Source of the DNA: Solimonas sp040066175
GTDB taxonomy: Bacteria > Pseudomonadota > Gammaproteobacteria > Nevskiales > Nevskiaceae
Assembly (NCBI RefSeq): GCF_040066175.1
Contig: NZ_JBEAAM010000004.1
Span: 124,001-188,000, forward strand
Direction of reading: 5' to 3'
DNA: 64,000 nt
Under the pieces are notes generated by a model, which did no database searches, had not been told where the DNA came from, and saw only the letters and a program-made list of their open reading frames with translations. The position numbers were made by a program, and so were the translations under genes. Below, piece after piece: positions 56,319 through 64,000 of this stretch. The stretch's first letter is position 1; each line of letters starts with the position of its first letter.

Positions 56319-57464
56319 TCAGTAGCCGAGCTGACGGGCTGCCAGGTCCTTCATGACTTCCTGCGATCCGCCGCCGATGGTGAGGACCTTGGTCTCGCGG
56401 TAGATGCGTTCGACCTTGCTGCCCTGCAGATAGCCGGCGCCGCCGAGGATCTGCATCGCCTCGTTGGCGACCCATTCCAGCATCGTCGTCGCATGGTTCT
56501 TCAGCAGGCAGACTTCGGCGACCGGCATCTGCTTGTTGCTCACCCGCCACGCGAGCAGATCCAGATGTGCCTTGACCGCGTCGATGCGCATGCGCATGTC
56601 GGCCAGCTTGTGGCGGATGACCTGGTTGCGGATCAGCGGCTTGCCGAAAGTCTCGCGGATACGGGCGTAGGCGAGGGCCTCGTCGTGGCAGACCTGCGCG
56701 AAGGCCCAGGCCTGCGCGGCGAGCATGATGCGTTCCTGGTTGAAGTTCATCATGATCGCCATGAAACCGGCGTTCTCCGCACCGATGCGGTGGGCGACCG
56801 GGACGCGGCACTGGTCGAAGTAGAGCGTCGCGGTGTCCGAGCACCACCAGCCCATCTTCTTCAGTGGGCTGCGCGACAGGCCCGGCGTATCGCCCTCGAT
56901 CACCAGCAGTGACACGCCGCCCATGCCCGGTCCGCCGGTGCGCACGGCGGTGGTGATGAAGTCGGCGCGTATGCCGGAGGTGATGAAGGTCTTCGAGCCG
57001 TTGACGATGTAGTGATCGCCGTCGCGTTCGGCGCGTGTCTTCAGATTGGCGACGTCCGAACCGCCGGAAGGTTCGGTGATCGCCAGCGCGGCGATCTTCT
57101 CGCCGGCGAGCACCGGCGCAACGAATCTCTGCTTCTGCTCGTGCGTGCCGGCGTGGACGATCGGCGGCGTGCCGATGCCGTGCGACATCAGGCTGGCGAT
57201 CACGCCGCCGCTGCCGGCGCGCGCCAGTTCCTCGGTGAGGATGATGGCGTAGAACAGATCGGGCACCTCGACGCCGCCGTAGGCTTCCGGGAAACCGATC
57301 TGCAGCAGACCGGCCTCCGCCGCCTTGCGGTGCAGTTCGCGCGGCAACTGTTCGTCCTTTTCCCAGCGCTCGATGTGCGGCGCGATCTCGCGCTCGACGA
57401 AGCGGCGCGCCTGCTGGCGGAACGATTCGTGTGCGTCGGTCAGAAATGGATGCACTGAGGTCAT
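56319..57464 (-). CDS. Acyl-CoA dehydrogenase, branched-chain/citronellyl-CoA type
   Basis: A 381-residue FAD enzyme oxidising an acyl-CoA to the 2-enoyl-CoA, feeding ETF. ITEPSGGSDVANL is the FAD/substrate signature and IGGGSQEV the C-terminal FAD motif. The usual catalytic Glu of MCAD-type enzymes (YEGTS) is Gly here, while a Glu is present in FNQERIML, the position used by isovaleryl-CoA and long-chain acyl-CoA dehydrogenases. That fits branched or terpenoid substrates, as in citronellyl-CoA dehydrogenase AtuD. The start at 57464 (MTSVHPF). The donor protein set (ETF, ETF-QO) is in the window. Confidence 0.87.
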   Translation of the reverse strand: MTSVHPFLTDAHESFRQQARRFVEREIAPHIERWEKDEQLPRELHRKAAEAGLLQIGFPEAYGGVEVPDLFYAIILTEELARAGSGGVIASLMSHGIGTPPIVHAGTHEQKQRFVAPVLAGEKIAALAITEPSGGSDVANLKTRAERDGDHYIVNGSKTFITSGIRADFITTAVRTGGPGMGGVSLLVIEGDTPGLSRSPLKKMGWWCSDTATLYFDQCRVPVAHRIGAENAGFMAIMMNFNQERIMLAAQAWAFAQVCHDEALAYARIRETFGKPLIRNQVIRHKLADMRMRIDAVKAHLDLLAWRVSNKQMPVAEVCLLKNHATTMLEWVANEAMQILGGAGYLQGSKVERIYRETKVLTIGGGSQEVMKDLAARQLGY

Positions 57465-57569
57465 GCCGATTACCGTTGCGCCGGGCGTGATTCGCCTGCG
57501 TCCAACCATAATCGCTTCAGGACCGGACCGCCATGGGGGAATGCGGCGGTAAGGACGGTTACGACGACG

Positions 57570-58415
57570 CTAGCCGCCGGCCGCCTGCAAGGTGTTCTGC
57601 ATCAGCATCGCCACCGTCATCGGTCCGACGCCGCCGGGCACCGGCGTGATCCAGGCCGCGCGTTCACGCGCTGCTTCGAATTCGACGTCGCCGACCAGCT
57701 TGCCGGATTCCAGGCGGTTGATGCCGACGTCAATCACCGTCGCGCCCGGCTTGATCCACGCACCCTTGACCAGCGCGGGTTTGCCGACCGCGACGACGAG
57801 GATGTCGGCGCGCGCGACCTCCGAGGGCACGTCGGCGGTGAACCGGTGGCAGCAGGTCGCCGTCGCGCCGGCAAGCATCAGCTCCAGCATCATCGGGCGG
57901 CCGACATGGTTGCTGGCCCCGACGACGACCGCGGTGCGTCGCTTGAAGGTTTCACCGGCCGAACGCAGCAGTTCCATCACGCCGAACGGCGTGCAGGGCC
58001 GCAGCAGTGGCCGGCGCTGCGCCAGTCGTCCGAGGTTGTAGGGATGGAAGCCATCGACGTCCTTGGCCGGCACGATGCGCTCGGTGACCTGGGTTGCATC
58101 GAGATGGGCGGGCAGGGGCAGCTGGACGAGGATGCCGTCGATGTCGGGGTCGGCATTGAGCGCGTCGATCGCGGCGAGCAGCTCGGCCTGCGTGACCGTC
58201 GCCGGGAAATGCAGCGGCACCGAGCGGATGCCGACCTTCTCGCAGGCGAGGCGCTTGTTGCGGACATACACCTCGGAGGCCGGATCGTTGCCGACGAGGA
58301 CGGTGGCGAGCGCCGGCGCGCGCAGGCCGCGCGCGGTGCGCGCCTGCACGCCGGCGCGGACACGCTCGTGTACGGCTGCGGCCACGGCTTTGCCGTCGAT
58401 GAGGTTTGCGGTCAC
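57570..58415 (-). CDS. folD: Bifunctional methylenetetrahydrofolate dehydrogenase/cyclohydrolase
   Basis: Interconverts 5,10-methylene- and 10-formyl-tetrahydrofolate with NADP. The 281-residue protein has the active Lys in YVRNKRLACEK, GILVQLPLPAHL, the dinucleotide site VVVGASNHVGRP (usually GRS.IVG; ASNHVGR is a conservative variant) and the C-terminal PGGVGPMTVAMLM. The GTG at 58415 starts it. It diverges from ccmA. Confidence 0.94.
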   Translation of the reverse strand: MTANLIDGKAVAAAVHERVRAGVQARTARGLRAPALATVLVGNDPASEVYVRNKRLACEKVGIRSVPLHFPATVTQAELLAAIDALNADPDIDGILVQLPLPAHLDATQVTERIVPAKDVDGFHPYNLGRLAQRRPLLRPCTPFGVMELLRSAGETFKRRTAVVVGASNHVGRPMMLELMLAGATATCCHRFTADVPSEVARADILVVAVGKPALVKGAWIKPGATVIDVGINRLESGKLVGDVEFEAARERAAWITPVPGGVGPMTVAMLMQNTLQAAGG

Positions 58416-58495
58416 GGCGGATCGGGTGCGGAAGGGGGCCGTATTGTACGGGCTGATCGGGGGCGCCGATCAGGTGCATGCGACGCGCCATCCCG

Positions 58496-58501
58496 TACAC
58501 T
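58496..58501 (+). promoter_or_regulatory. Candidate -10 element for ccmA
   Basis: TACACT, 38 bases before the ccmA GTG, in the divergent folD-ccmA region. No good -35 is seen. Confidence 0.3.
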
Positions 58502-58539
58502 ACGCGCCTTTCGCCGCCGTCCGCGCCTCACGAACCGCC

Positions 58540-59157
58540 GTGCACCGCCTGCAGATCAACCAGTTGTGCGTGAATCGCGGCGATCGCGTGCTCCTCTCGG
58601 ACCTGAGCTTCGCGCTGTGCGCGGGCGAACTCCTGCATCTGCGTGGCGCCAACGGCACCGGCAAGACGACGCTGCTGGAGGTCCTGGCCGGCCTGCGGCG
58701 CGCTGGATCGGGGAGAATCGCGACCGAGCCGGCGGAACTGGGCCGGCACTGGATCGGACATCGCAACGCACTGTCGCCACCGCTCAGCGCGGTGGAGAAC
58801 CTGCAGTTCTGGTGCGGGCTCAATGGAGCCGATGCATCGGGCGTGGGTCCGGCGCTGGATCGCCTCGGTGTGCCGTCCGGCGCGCGCCGCCGCCCCGTGC
58901 GGACCTTGTCCGCCGGCCAGAAGCGGCGCAGCGCGCTGGCGCGCCTGCTGCTCGCACCGCGGCCGATGTGGCTGCTGGACGAGCCGCTGGACGGGCTCGA
59001 TGGCGGTGGCATCGCGCTGTTCGCCGATCTGCTCGCGGCGCACCTGCGCAGCGGCGGCATGGTCGTCATGACCAGTCACCAGGCACTGCCGGCCGGTTTG
59101 CCCGGCGTCCGCGCGCTGGATCTGCAGGGGATGCGGCGTCCCGGGCGGCGGACATGA
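58540..59157 (+). CDS. ccmA: Heme exporter ATP-binding protein CcmA
   Basis: The ATPase of the CcmABCD complex, which releases holo-CcmE during cytochrome c maturation. The 205-residue ABC protein has Walker A GANGTGKTT, signature TLSAGQKRR and Walker B MWLLDEPLDGLD, with the His of the H-loop in TSHQ. The start is GTG 58540; longer frames run into the folD promoter region. The stop overlaps the ccmB ATG, the first of a run of close or overlapping junctions in the ccm set. Confidence 0.93.
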   Translation: MHRLQINQLCVNRGDRVLLSDLSFALCAGELLHLRGANGTGKTTLLEVLAGLRRAGSGRIATEPAELGRHWIGHRNALSPPLSAVENLQFWCGLNGADASGVGPALDRLGVPSGARRRPVRTLSAGQKRRSALARLLLAPRPMWLLDEPLDGLDGGGIALFADLLAAHLRSGGMVVMTSHQALPAGLPGVRALDLQGMRRPGRRT

Positions 59158-59819
59158 GGGCCCTGCTCGCGACAGGCCTGCGCGAGCTGCGCCTGGCGGC
59201 GCGCTCGCGTGCGGACTGGCTGATGCCGCCGTTCTTCCTCGCGGTCGTCGTCACCCTGTTCGGTCTGGGCGCGGAACCGAACGACCCGCGCCTCGCCGCA
59301 TTCGCCCCGGCGATCGTCTGGGTCGCGGCCCTGCTCGCGGCGCTGCTGACGCTGGAGCGCCTGTTCCGCGCCGACTATGACGACGGCACGTTGGAGCAGC
59401 TGTGCCTCGCGCCGACCCCACTTTACCTGACCGTCCTGGTCAAGCTGGGCACGCACTGGCTGCTCAGCGGCCTGCCGCTGGTGCTGCTGTCCGTGCCGTT
59501 GGCGGCAGGTCTGGGCATGAGCGGCGCGCCGCTGTGGACGCTGGCGGCAGGGCTGGCGCTGGGCACGCCCTGCATCAGTGCGGTCGGCGGTTTCGTCGCG
59601 GCGCTGACCGTCGGCCTGCCGCGCGCGGGGCTGCTGCTGCCGGTGCTGGTCCTGCCGCTGATCACGCCGGTGGTGATTTTCGGCGCCGGCGCGGTGCGCA
59701 GCGCGCAGCAGGGCCTGGATGCCAGCGCTCCGCTATACTTCGTCGCCGCGATTCTGGCGCTGGCCATGAGCCTGGTTCCCTGGGCCTGCAGCACTGCGCT
59801 GCGCAACGCCTTCGACTGA
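59154..59819 (+). CDS. ccmB: Heme exporter membrane protein CcmB
   Basis: The permease partner of CcmA. The 221-residue inner-membrane protein has six hydrophobic segments, with the GTLEQLCLAPTPLY loop and the FGAGAVRSAQQG periplasmic region typical of CcmB. The ATG at 59154 overlaps the ccmA stop. ccmC begins 18 bp downstream. Confidence 0.93.
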   Translation: MRALLATGLRELRLAARSRADWLMPPFFLAVVVTLFGLGAEPNDPRLAAFAPAIVWVAALLAALLTLERLFRADYDDGTLEQLCLAPTPLYLTVLVKLGTHWLLSGLPLVLLSVPLAAGLGMSGAPLWTLAAGLALGTPCISAVGGFVAALTVGLPRAGLLLPVLVLPLITPVVIFGAGAVRSAQQGLDASAPLYFVAAILALAMSLVPWACSTALRNAFD

Positions 59820-59837
59820 TTCTTCAACAGACCCGCC

Positions 59838-60569
59838 ATGTGGACCTGGTTCCATCGCCTCGCCTCGCCGCCGTACTTCTTCCGGCTGGCGGAACGCTGG
59901 GCGCCGTGGATCGGCGCCGTGTCGCTGGCGCTGCTCGCCTGGGGCTGGATCGGCGGGCTCGTGTTCGCTCCGGCCGACTACCAGCAGAAGGATGCCTTCC
60001 GCATCATCTACGTGCATGTGCCGACTGCCGCGGTTTCGCTGTCGCTTTACACGCTGATGGCGGTCGCCGGCGCGATCGCGATCATCTGGCGCATGAAGCT
60101 CGCCGAGAGCGTGCTGGTGTCTGCCGCACCGGTGGGCGCGAGCATGACGGCGGTGGCGCTGGTGACCGGCATGCTGTGGGGCAAGCCGATGTGGGGCGCG
60201 TATTGGGTCTGGGACGCACGGCTGACTTCCGAACTGGTCCTGCTGTTCCTCTATCTGGGCGTCATCGGGCTGTACCAGGCCTTCGACGATCCGCGGGCCG
60301 GCAGCCGCGCCTGCGCGCTGCTGGCGATCGTCGGCGTCGTCAACGTGCCGATCGTCAAGTACTCGGTGGACTGGTGGAACTCGCTGCATCAGACATCGAC
60401 CATTCTCAAGCTCGGCAAGCCGACGATCACGCCAGAGATGGGCGTCCCGCTGTATGCCGCAGTGGCGGGGACCTTCCTGTTCTGCGCTTACGCGATCCTG
60501 CGCCGCGTGCAGAACGAGCTGCTGTGGCGCGAGCGCGGTACCGCGTGGGTCGCGGAACTGGGGCGCTGA
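59838..60569 (+). CDS. ccmC: Heme-handling protein CcmC
   Basis: Loads heme onto CcmE in the periplasm. The 243-residue inner-membrane protein has six membrane helices and the tryptophan-rich heme-binding WD motif GKPMWGAYWVWDARLTSE, with the flanking heme-ligand histidines in IYVHVPTAA and WNSLHQTST. The start MWTWFHRLA is canonical. A 21-bp gap leads to ccmD. Confidence 0.94.
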   Translation: MWTWFHRLASPPYFFRLAERWAPWIGAVSLALLAWGWIGGLVFAPADYQQKDAFRIIYVHVPTAAVSLSLYTLMAVAGAIAIIWRMKLAESVLVSAAPVGASMTAVALVTGMLWGKPMWGAYWVWDARLTSELVLLFLYLGVIGLYQAFDDPRAGSRACALLAIVGVVNVPIVKYSVDWWNSLHQTSTILKLGKPTITPEMGVPLYAAVAGTFLFCAYAILRRVQNELLWRERGTAWVAELGR

Positions 60570-60590
60570 GCAGCGGTCTGCTCGGAAGCG

Positions 60591-60737
60591 ATGATGGATG
60601 CGAACTTCTGGTACATGAGCGGCTACGCACCCTACGTCTGGGGCAGCTTCGGCTTTGCCGCGGCGGTTTTTGGCTGGAACTGGTGGGCGCCGCGCGCGCG
60701 GCGGCGTGAGCTTTTCGAGGCGGAAGAGGACCAATGA
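60591..60737 (+). CDS. ccmD: Heme exporter protein CcmD
   Basis: A 48-residue small membrane protein completing the CcmABCD complex. One membrane helix (about residues 14-33) is preceded by the CcmD-type FWYMSGYAPYVWGSFG and followed by a basic cytoplasmic stretch (RARRREL) and an acidic end. The gene lies between ccmC and ccmE and its stop overlaps the ccmE ATG, which supports it strongly despite its size. The start is the ATG at 60591 (or 60594). Confidence 0.88.
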   Translation: MMDANFWYMSGYAPYVWGSFGFAAAVFGWNWWAPRARRRELFEAEEDQ

Positions 60738-61234
60738 CCAAACGGCAACAGCGGATGGTGGCCGTCGCGGCGCTCCTGATCGGCATCGGCATCGCCGCGG
60801 CGCTCGCGTTCACCGCGTTCCGCCGGAACATGATGTACTTCTACACGCCCAGCGATCTGGTCGCGCACACCGTGCCAACCGATGCCAAGCTGCGGCTCGG
60901 CGGTCTCGTCGTCGCCGGTACGGTGCAGCGCGGCGCGGGCCTCGAAGTGAGTTTCACACTGGCCGACTGCACCGAGTCGGTGCCGGTCCACTACACCGGC
61001 ATCCTCCCGGACCTGTTCCGCGAGGGACAGGGTATTGTCGCGACCGGCCGTCTCAAGCCGGACGGCAGCTTCGTCGCCGACGAGGTGCTGGCCAAGCACG
61101 ACGAGAACTACATGCCGCCCGAGCTGGCGAAGTCCCTGAAGACGGCTGACGGCAAGCACTCCTGCGCGCCGTTCAAGAGCGTCTCGGGCGCCTTCCATGA
61201 GATGCCGCGCGCCGGCTCGCGGCTGCCCGCATGA
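60734..61234 (+). CDS. ccmE: Cytochrome c maturation heme chaperone CcmE
   Basis: Carries heme covalently on a His in the periplasm. The 166-residue protein has one N-terminal membrane anchor (about 9-28), an OB-fold domain and the heme-binding HDENYMPPE, whose His is the attachment site (His130 in E. coli). The start ATG at 60734 overlaps the ccmD stop, and the stop overlaps the ccmF ATG. Confidence 0.95.
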   Translation: MTKRQQRMVAVAALLIGIGIAAALAFTAFRRNMMYFYTPSDLVAHTVPTDAKLRLGGLVVAGTVQRGAGLEVSFTLADCTESVPVHYTGILPDLFREGQGIVATGRLKPDGSFVADEVLAKHDENYMPPELAKSLKTADGKHSCAPFKSVSGAFHEMPRAGSRLPA

Positions 61235-63198
61235 TTCCCGAACTCGGTCATTTCGCACTGCTCGCCGCGCTGGCCGTGGCGTTGATCCAGGCGCTGGTTC
61301 CGATGCTCGGCGTGTGGCGACGCGAGCCACGCTGGATGGACGTCGGCGCGTCGGCCGCACAGGGTCAGTTCGTGCTGGTGCTGCTGGCCTATCTTTGCCT
61401 GACCTGGGCCTTCGTCGAGCGCGACTGGTCGGTGGTTTACGTCGCGGCCAATTCACACTCGCAGCTGCCGCTGATGTACCGCATCAGCGCCGTGTGGGGC
61501 GCACACGAAGGATCGATGCTGCTGTGGATGCTGATGCTGACCGGCTGGGCGGCCGCCGTGTCGGTGTTCAGCCGCAGCCTGCCGCGCGACGTGCGCGCGC
61601 AGGCGCTGGCCGTGCTCGGCTTCCTCAGCGTCGGCTTCCTGCTGTTCATCCTGCTGACCTCCAACCCCTTCGACCGGCACTTCCCGGTGCCGGAGGACGG
61701 CCGCGATCTCAACCCGCTGCTGCAGGATCCGGGCCTGGTGTTCCATCCGCCGCTGCTGTACATGGGCTATGTCGGATTCTCGGTGGCCTTCGCGTTTGCG
61801 ATCACGGCCTTGCTGAGCGGGCGGCTCGATACCGCCTGGGCGCGCTGGACCCGGCCGTGGACGACGGCCGCCTGGCTGTGCCTGACGCTGGGCATCACAC
61901 TGGGTTCGTGGTGGGCGTATCACGAACTGGGCTGGGGCGGGTGGTGGTTCTGGGATCCGGTCGAGAACGCCTCGTTCATGCCCTGGCTGGTCGGCACCGC
62001 GCTGATCCACTCGCTGGCGGTCACCGAAAAGCGCGGACTGCTGAAATCGTGGACGGTGCTGCTGGCGATCGTCGCCTTCGCGCTGTCCCTGCTCGGCACC
62101 TTCCTCGTGCGCTCGGGTGTGCTCGTCTCGGTGCACGCCTTCGCCACCGATCCGGCGCGCGGCGTTTTCATTCTCAGTTTTCTGGCCGTCGTGCTGGGCA
62201 TCGCCTTCTGCCTGTATGCCTGGCGCGCACCGCGCTTCGCGTCCGAAGGGGAACTGCAGCTGTTGTCCCGCGAGGGCCTGCTGTTGCTCAACAACGTGTT
62301 CCTGGTGATCGCGGCGGCCGCCGTGCTGATCGGCACGCTGTACCCGCTGGTGGTCGATGCGTTCAAGCTCGGCAAGATCTCGGTCGGCCCGCCGTATTTC
62401 AATGCCGTGTTCCTGCCGCTGACCGCGCCACTCGCGTTTCTGATCGGACTGGCGAGTGTCGTCGGCTGGAAGCAGGCACGCGGGCGCGACGTGCTGCGGC
62501 GCGTGCGCTGGCCGCTGGCCGTGGCACTGCTCGCGGGACTGAGCCTGCCCTGGCTGCTGCAGCGGCGCTTCGAGCTGATCGCGGCGGCGGGCGCCTTTCT
62601 GGCGCTGTGGACGATGGTGATGGCCTGCGAGGAGCCCTGGCGGCGCTGGCGTGCGCGCCGCGCCGCGGGCCTCGCGCAGATCCCTCGGGCGATCTGGGGC
62701 ATGAGCCTGGCGCATTTCGGCCTCGGACTGTGGGTGCTCGGCGTGACCTTCGTCAGCCTGTACAGCATCGAGCGCGACGTGCGTCTCGGGCCGGGGCAGG
62801 GTGTCGAGCTGCTCGGCTACCGCTTCGCCCTGCAGAAGGTCGAGCCCTATGCCGGGCCGAACTACGACGCCGACCGCGCAACGGTCGAAGTCAGCCGCGA
62901 CGGCGTGCGGGTGGCCGAGCTGCAGCCCGAGAAGCGCCTGTATCGCGCCCAGCGCAGCGTGATGACCGAGGCGTCGGTCGATCACAATCCGCTGCGGGAT
63001 CTGTACGTCGCCCTGGCGGAACCGCTGGGCGGCGGTGAATGGGCGCTGCGCATCTACGTCAAGCCGATGATGCGCCTGGTCTGGTTGGGCGGCGTCCTGA
63101 TGGCAGTGGGTGGCGGGCTGGCCGCCTCCGACCGCCGTTACCGGCTGGCCCGGGCCGCCGTGCAGCGTGCCGCCGCGACGGACGGAGTTCCGGCCTGA
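61231..63198 (+). CDS. ccmF: Heme lyase subunit CcmF
   Basis: The large membrane component of the system I heme lyase (CcmFGH). The 655-residue protein has about 13-15 membrane helices, the WD-domain WGGWWFWDPVENASFMPW and several conserved periplasmic histidines (for example HEGSMLLW and FHPPLLYMGYVG). Length is typical. The ATG overlaps the ccmE stop, and its stop overlaps the ccmG ATG (TGATG). Confidence 0.95.
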   Translation: MIPELGHFALLAALAVALIQALVPMLGVWRREPRWMDVGASAAQGQFVLVLLAYLCLTWAFVERDWSVVYVAANSHSQLPLMYRISAVWGAHEGSMLLWMLMLTGWAAAVSVFSRSLPRDVRAQALAVLGFLSVGFLLFILLTSNPFDRHFPVPEDGRDLNPLLQDPGLVFHPPLLYMGYVGFSVAFAFAITALLSGRLDTAWARWTRPWTTAAWLCLTLGITLGSWWAYHELGWGGWWFWDPVENASFMPWLVGTALIHSLAVTEKRGLLKSWTVLLAIVAFALSLLGTFLVRSGVLVSVHAFATDPARGVFILSFLAVVLGIAFCLYAWRAPRFASEGELQLLSREGLLLLNNVFLVIAAAAVLIGTLYPLVVDAFKLGKISVGPPYFNAVFLPLTAPLAFLIGLASVVGWKQARGRDVLRRVRWPLAVALLAGLSLPWLLQRRFELIAAAGAFLALWTMVMACEEPWRRWRARRAAGLAQIPRAIWGMSLAHFGLGLWVLGVTFVSLYSIERDVRLGPGQGVELLGYRFALQKVEPYAGPNYDADRATVEVSRDGVRVAELQPEKRLYRAQRSVMTEASVDHNPLRDLYVALAEPLGGGEWALRIYVKPMMRLVWLGGVLMAVGGGLAASDRRYRLARAAVQRAAATDGVPA

Positions 63199-63740
63199 TG
63201 CGCTTGCCGCGGCATGCGTGGGCCATCCTGCCCGTGGCGGTGCTGCTCGGGCTGGTGGTGCTGTTCGCGGTGGGTCTCCGCCACGATCCGCGCCTGGTGC
63301 CATCCCCGCTGATCGGCAAGCCGGCTCCCGCATTCGAGCTGCGGCAGCTCGGAACGCAGACGATCCATCGGCGCGACGATCTGCTCGGCCGTCCGGTGCT
63401 GGTGAACTTCTTCGCGAGCTGGTGCGCCGCGTGCCGCGACGAGCACCCGCTGCTGATGGAGCTGTCGCGGCGGGGCGTGGAGATCATCGGCATGGACTAC
63501 AAGGACACCGACGCGGACGGCGAACGCTGGCTGCGGCTCCACGGCAACCCGTACCGGACCGTGCTGGCCGATCCGGAAGGGCGCGCAGGGCTCGATTGGG
63601 GCGTGTACGGCGTACCGGAGACCTACGTGCTCGATGCGCAGGGAATCATCGTTTACAAGCAGATCGGACCGCTGGACGCGCAGACCTGGCGCGACACCAT
63701 CGCCCCGCTGCTGGCCGCGGTTCCGGCGCAAGGCCGATGA
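63198..63740 (+). CDS. ccmG: Thiol:disulfide oxidoreductase CcmG/DsbE
   Basis: Reduces the CXXCH thiols of apocytochrome c in the periplasm. The 180-residue thioredoxin-fold protein has an N-terminal membrane anchor (about 9-29), the active site WCAAC in FFASWCAACRDEH and the cis-Pro loop GVPETYVLD. The ATG at 63198 overlaps the ccmF stop, and its stop overlaps the ccmH start. Confidence 0.94.
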   Translation: MRLPRHAWAILPVAVLLGLVVLFAVGLRHDPRLVPSPLIGKPAPAFELRQLGTQTIHRRDDLLGRPVLVNFFASWCAACRDEHPLLMELSRRGVEIIGMDYKDTDADGERWLRLHGNPYRTVLADPEGRAGLDWGVYGVPETYVLDAQGIIVYKQIGPLDAQTWRDTIAPLLAAVPAQGR

Positions 63741-64000
63741 TGCGAGAGCTCACACGGATGCGGACCTGGCTGCGCGCGGTGCTGCTGGCGCTGTGCGCGG
63801 TCGGTGGTGTGCACGCTCAACACGAGGACCTGACGCCTGAGCAGGCGCAGCGCTACCAGAAGCTGGTCAACGAGCTGCGCTGTCTGGTGTGCCAGAACCA
63901 GTCGATCGCCGATTCCAACGCGCCGCTGGCGGCGGACCTGCGCGATCAGGTGTACGTGCAGATCCGCGCCGGGCGCAGCGATGCCGAGATCAGTGCCTAC
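63737..64000 (+). CDS. ccmH: Cytochrome c maturation protein CcmH/CycL, 3' partial
   Basis: The reading frame starts at ATG 63737 (or 63740), overlapping the ccmG stop, and runs off the window after 88 codons. It has a signal peptide (about 8-27) and the CcmH heme-lyase motif LRCLVCQNQSIADSNAPLA, with its paired cysteines. The full protein is normally about 150 residues, or larger if fused to CcmI. It helps present reduced apocytochrome to CcmF. Confidence 0.93.
   Translation, partial: MMRELTRMRTWLRAVLLALCAVGGVHAQHEDLTPEQAQRYQKLVNELRCLVCQNQSIADSNAPLAADLRDQVYVQIRAGRSDAEISAY

Overview
The window is one stretch of a GC-rich (about two thirds G+C by eye), gene-dense bacterial chromosome. Gene content points to a gammaproteobacterium: cytochrome c maturation system I (ccm), the acnD/prpF version of the methylcitrate cycle, a ribD-ribE-ribBX-ribH-nusB-thiL-pgpA cluster, ETF/ETF-QO, an E. 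coli-type NADP isocitrate dehydrogenase core, and a long-chain KAS III like Pseudomonas aeruginosa PA3286. A Xanthomonadales/Nevskiales-like or Pseudomonas-related lineage would fit, but I see no rRNA or other decisive marker. No tRNA, rRNA, CRISPR array, insertion sequence or phage module was found, and no gene-free gap exceeds about 300 bases.

Layout. 1-4.1 kb: a class V aminotransferase cut by the window edge, DUF3293 and YqiA-like genes on the minus strand, and a divergent translationally coupled trio of unknown and membrane proteins ending in a membrane-linked alpha/beta hydrolase. 4.2-8.8 kb: KAS III, SppA, an alpha/beta hydrolase and MurI, with start/stop overlaps from SppA onward. 8.8-14.2 kb: nadC, argF and sodB (minus), grxD, a DJ-1 family protein, and an isocitrate dehydrogenase that carries a C-terminal CBS pair. 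14.3-18.9 kb: a soluble diguanylate cyclase, a molybdopterin-binding-fold protein, an EamA transporter, a single-domain response regulator, an FmdB zinc ribbon and a DUF502 membrane protein. 19.1-24.8 kb: aspS, an Ig-like lipoprotein, nadA, glyA. 24.9-31 kb: nrdR and the riboflavin/thiamine cluster. 31-39 kb: an AtuA-like protein, an OmpA-family protein, ETF-QO with etfBA, and a lipoprotein phosphodiesterase.

39.3-52.8 kb is the most coherent metabolic block. A helix-turn-helix/citrate synthase fusion diverges from prpB-prpC-acnD-(DUF6933-like)-prpF, the complete 2-methylcitrate route for propionyl-CoA. An acyl-CoA-type SDR follows with a perfect ribosome binding site, then AtuC/AtuE/AtuF-like genes: a geranyl-CoA-type carboxylase and a hydratase. 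Together with the distant AtuA-like gene and a branched-chain-type acyl-CoA dehydrogenase at 56.3-57.5 kb, this suggests breakdown of methyl-branched or acyclic terpenoid acyl-CoAs. Electrons would pass through ETF/ETF-QO and propionyl-CoA into the methylcitrate cycle. 52.9-56.2 kb holds a second OmpA-family protein with six calcium-binding-type repeats, divergent from a second Ig-like lipoprotein. 57.5-64 kb: folD, then ccmABCDEFG and the start of ccmH, which runs off the window.

Noncoding structure worth attention: two inverted arrays of a TGAGACG heptamer, two bipartite palindromic intergenic repeats, a GGGAATCG-like repeat that appears to have entered the nrdR and ribD reading frames, and a palindrome-rich AT island between the HTH-citrate synthase and prpB.
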